64,000 nt of DNA. Source: Huiozyma naganishii CBS 8797. Taxonomy: Eukaryota; Ascomycota; Saccharomycetes; Saccharomycetales; Saccharomycetaceae. The position numbers were made by a program, and so were the translations under genes. The stretch covers positions 1 through 64,000 of the forward strand of contig NC_035932.1 in NCBI RefSeq assembly GCF_000348985.1, written 5' to 3'. Shown one piece after another: positions 61,463-64,000 of this stretch (position 1 is the stretch's first letter; each line of letters opens with the position of its first letter). The notes under the pieces are model-generated. The model saw only the letters and a program-made list of their open reading frames with translations, searched no databases and was not told where the DNA came from.

Positions 61463-62595
61463 GAAATATGTTGGAAATTATAGGTCCAAACCCTATAATC
61501 TTCCTGGAGATAAGTACATTTTTGTCTTACGTCAAAATGGAGAATTGTCACAACGGTATTTTTCACTGGAAAATTATATTTGAAGATATCTCTAGATAGT
61601 AATATGTACACTACATAGTTCTGTTTAGAGAAGCCGATACAGTTTTCATATAAGTCCTATCGCCTTGTGATTATGAATCCCGTCAGTGACCAGTAAAATA
61701 CAAATACACCCATTTGCCAGTGGTCACAGGGGTAATACTATTCTGAGGAAGTACACTGCTGTTTGCTTTTCCATATATCTTTGAGCTGTTTGCCAGGCTC
61801 TGTACGGTGCACTTTGGCTTTACCTTGTAGAAGAGGACAGTGTGCGAACGTTGCAACATTGCCCATAGCTCATATCCATAAACAGCCGTAAAGGACAAAA
61901 TGTTTAAGGTGGTGTGTAGGAAAATCTGGCAAACAATGGTAATCAGGGAAGCGCTAGCTGCATTTGGATTCATTAGGCCAGTTTTGTGACATTGTTGAAG
62001 AGTGGTCATCAAGACCCTATTTATGAATGTTCAAATATGTAGGGTTTACAGGCTCAAGTAACATCAAATGGCACTAAAGAAGAATCCCTTTTTCAAAAGG
62101 TTGTCACAATTTATATTTCTGATCCAAAAAATTACAACCACCTCCGAATGGACGTCCTCTATCAGTATCTCTCACAACGGTGCAAATTAACTTAGGAAAA
62201 AAATTAAAGAAGCTCTGCTTTAAAAAAGAGTCAATTCACAGCACTTTAAGCATTTTAAGTAAATTAAGGCTAGTTTGGGGATGTGGTCATTAGTTGACTG
62301 GAACTGTATTCTTGTGCACGGTTTGCTTCTTTCTAACTGGTAGTCTTGCCTTTATTGTATAAAATATAATTGGCTCTAAACTTTTTTTCCAAAAATTTTT
62401 TTGAACCCCCCGTAGTGCAGTGGCTATTTACATGATATCTTGAAATGAATACACAGGAAAATTATTTGGGGCTCAATTTCTGGTTGAAGCTATAATGTCC
62501 CATTTTTTTGTTCTATTTGCGACAGCAGTAATGAAGAGCAGACAACTACTACTGGACCAGTTATTGAAAGGACATCGCCTACGAGGAAACACAAG

Positions 62596-64000
62596 ATGGG
62601 TGTTCATTCTTTTTGGGATATTGTGGAGCCCACAGCACGGCCGGTCCGTTTGGAGTCCCTGGAGGATAAGAAAATGGCCATCGATGCATCTATATGGATA
62701 TATCAGTTTTTAAAGGCGATGAGGGATCCTGAGGGGAACGCTATAAAGAACTCACATGTTACTGGTTTTTTCCGCCGGATATGCAAACTACTCTATTTTG
62801 GGATTAAACCTGTGTTTGTGTTTGATGGTGGCGTCCCCGTATTGAAGAGGAAAACTATTAAAGCCAGAAACGAGGCAAGGCAGGGGAAAAGAGAGAGTGC
62901 CGCCAGAACTGCACGGAAACTGTTGGCTTTGCAGTTACATGGACAGAGTGAAAAATCACCGAAGAAGCCTCTAACTGGTACACCTCCGGCAAAGATATTC
63001 AGTCCTCAAGATGATTGGGACTTGCCGAATCTTGAAGGTTTCTACTACGACAAGAATGACCAAAGGATAAATGCCCAATACGATGAGGAGAAACGAAGAA
63101 AGATTTTAGAGAATGCAACGGTGGATGAAATTCTCGATGACATTGATATTGACTCGATAAATCCAACCTCCAAAGAATTTGAAGAGCTGCCAAATACTAT
63201 ACAATACCAGATATTGGCGAATTTAAGGCTGAAATCTCGGTTGAGAATGGGTTACTCCAAGGAACAACTGGAGAAAGTGTTTACCAACAGTATAGATTTC
63301 TCCAAATTTCAGATAGATATGGTGAGAAGAAGGAACTTTTATACTCAAAAACTGATTGGTGTCACCGGTATACATGATGGCGGGGCATCGAAGTTGGAGA
63401 ATGAGGAAGTTAGGAACAGGATTGCAGGGCAAAAGGATAGAGAGTACAAAATCACCAAAACAGAAAACGGCTGGACTCTCGGAATGGGTGACTTCGATGG
63501 TTCAGAAAAAAGCAAAGCTATTGTACTAGATAAGGAGACCGTGAAAAGGGAATTCTCAGGCGATGACGCTGACGACGAAGAATTCGAGTGGGAGGATGTA
63601 AATCTGGAATCTAGTAATCCGAAAAAGGACAATTTCGATTACTCTCTCAAGGCAGGCCGACTTCCTCAGTTTGAGGAGACTGTGGGCAATAGTGGGAGCA
63701 TGTCATTTCTTGATACCCGACCTGCCGAAGAATCGCCCGTAAAGAAGGTTCAAAAGCGGGGCGTAACACAGACTGTTGAGATCGATGAAGAGCCATCTGA
63801 TTTGGAGGATACCGTCAAGTCTGATGATGATATAATGGATTTTGCGGAAAGAGAATGTGATGCCGATGACGAGATGAAACCAAAAACCGCTATCATTGAG
63901 GGGACGAGTGATACAATCCAAAGGACAGCAGTAGATTTGGATAGAGGTGACAACAGTGAAGACGAATATTTAGACCACATGAAGGAGCTAGAACTTATGA
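62596..64000 (+). CDS. RAD2: DNA repair endonuclease Rad2 (XPG family), 5' part only
   Basis: Structure-specific nuclease that makes the 3' incision in nucleotide excision repair. The ATG at 62596 starts MGVHSFWDIVEPTARP, the family start, and the frame runs open to the window edge: 468 codons of about 1,030 in S. cerevisiae. The XPG N-terminal nuclease block is present, with Asp30 (MAIDAS) and the FVFDGG acidic site near residue 77 as metal ligands. The acidic spacer region, expected to bind TFIIH, follows and is rich in Asp/Glu/Ser. The second nuclease block (XPG-I) lies beyond the window. It is the expected neighbour of TNA1. Confidence 0.95.
   Translation, partial: MGVHSFWDIVEPTARPVRLESLEDKKMAIDASIWIYQFLKAMRDPEGNAIKNSHVTGFFRRICKLLYFGIKPVFVFDGGVPVLKRKTIKARNEARQGKRESAARTARKLLALQLHGQSEKSPKKPLTGTPPAKIFSPQDDWDLPNLEGFYYDKNDQRINAQYDEEKRRKILENATVDEILDDIDIDSINPTSKEFEELPNTIQYQILANLRLKSRLRMGYSKEQLEKVFTNSIDFSKFQIDMVRRRNFYTQKLIGVTGIHDGGASKLENEEVRNRIAGQKDREYKITKTENGWTLGMGDFDGSEKSKAIVLDKETVKREFSGDDADDEEFEWEDVNLESSNPKKDNFDYSLKAGRLPQFEETVGNSGSMSFLDTRPAEESPVKKVQKRGVTQTVEIDEEPSDLEDTVKSDDDIMDFAERECDADDEMKPKTAIIEGTSDTIQRTAVDLDRGDNSEDEYLDHMKELELM

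Larger units (their letters stand above)
60378..62595. other. Intergenic region between TNA1 and RAD2
   Basis: About 2.2 kb between divergent genes. It contains a TATA run near 60610-60620 for TNA1, an ATAC-type short repeat at 61434-61462 and a G8 run at 61141-61148. Small open frames occur at 60774-60974 (plus) and 61683-62009 (minus; 108 codons, ATG, one hydrophobic stretch). Neither resembles a known protein. No RNA gene was recognised. Confidence 0.45.

Noticed and set aside
61222..61599. Plus-strand frame of 125 codons upstream of RAD2
   Set aside because: Starts with TTG, runs through an AAAATAC microsatellite, and resembles no protein family.

Overview
The window reads as chromosomal DNA of a budding yeast of the Saccharomycetaceae, starting close to a chromosome end. 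The support is a frame-disrupted Y'-type subtelomeric helicase at the left edge, a PA14-domain flocculin-like gene beside it, and then a long run of intron-poor, closely packed genes. Their order follows the right arm of Saccharomyces cerevisiae chromosome VII: ERV29, BGL2, YOR1, PXR1, SCW4, CWC22, CAB4, RNH70, RTT102, EFG1, SLH1, YTA7, HUA1, FOL2, SAY1, BUD32, APL6, TNA1 and RAD2. Genes that in S. cerevisiae lie in the duplicated sister region on chromosome XIII (GAS1, LCB1) are interleaved, and genes expected between them (FKS3, TAF1) are absent. That is the mosaic pattern expected of a lineage that went through the whole-genome duplication and then lost copies differently. A Kazachstania/Huiozyma-type species is my best guess, but this is inference and not a sequence search.

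Region 1-10,734 is subtelomeric. The Y' helicase coding region runs off the left edge and changes reading frame at about six places. It is followed by a block of degenerate repeats, a PA14 adhesin broken by two frameshifts, and a gene desert of nearly 3 kb. Region 10,735-15,700 holds ERV29 and BGL2 and then a retrotransposon-marked island: GEP4, which is elsewhere in S. cerevisiae, sits between two LTR copies in inverted orientation, followed by an LTR-like element built of consecutive hairpins. Region 15,700-27,350 holds the drug-export pump YOR1, the ribosome-biogenesis gene PXR1 and two cell-wall genes, GAS1 and SCW4. Region 27,850-50,300 is a dense block for RNA, chromatin, lipid and cofactor metabolism (CWC22, CAB4, RNH70, RTT102, LCB1, EFG1, SLH1, YTA7, HUA1, FOL2). 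Region 50,490-64,000 holds an oxodicarboxylate-type mitochondrial carrier, BIO2, SAY1, BUD32, APL6, TNA1 and the 5' part of RAD2.

Promoters carry recognisable sites that fit the genes they precede. There are Pdr1/Pdr3-type sites before YOR1, PAC plus RRPE elements before PXR1, RNH70 and EFG1 (three rRNA/RNA-maturation genes), Reb1-type sites before BGL2 and SCW4, and a palindromic pair of Gcn4-type sites between the carrier gene and BIO2. Three secreted wall glucanase/glucanosyltransferase genes (BGL2, GAS1, SCW4) lie within about 15 kb.

I found no tRNA, rRNA, centromere or CRISPR signal. All gene names rest on my reading of motifs, length and gene order. No similarity search was run. I did not find a clearly new multi-gene system. 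The most unusual local structure is the LTR-flanked GEP4 island.
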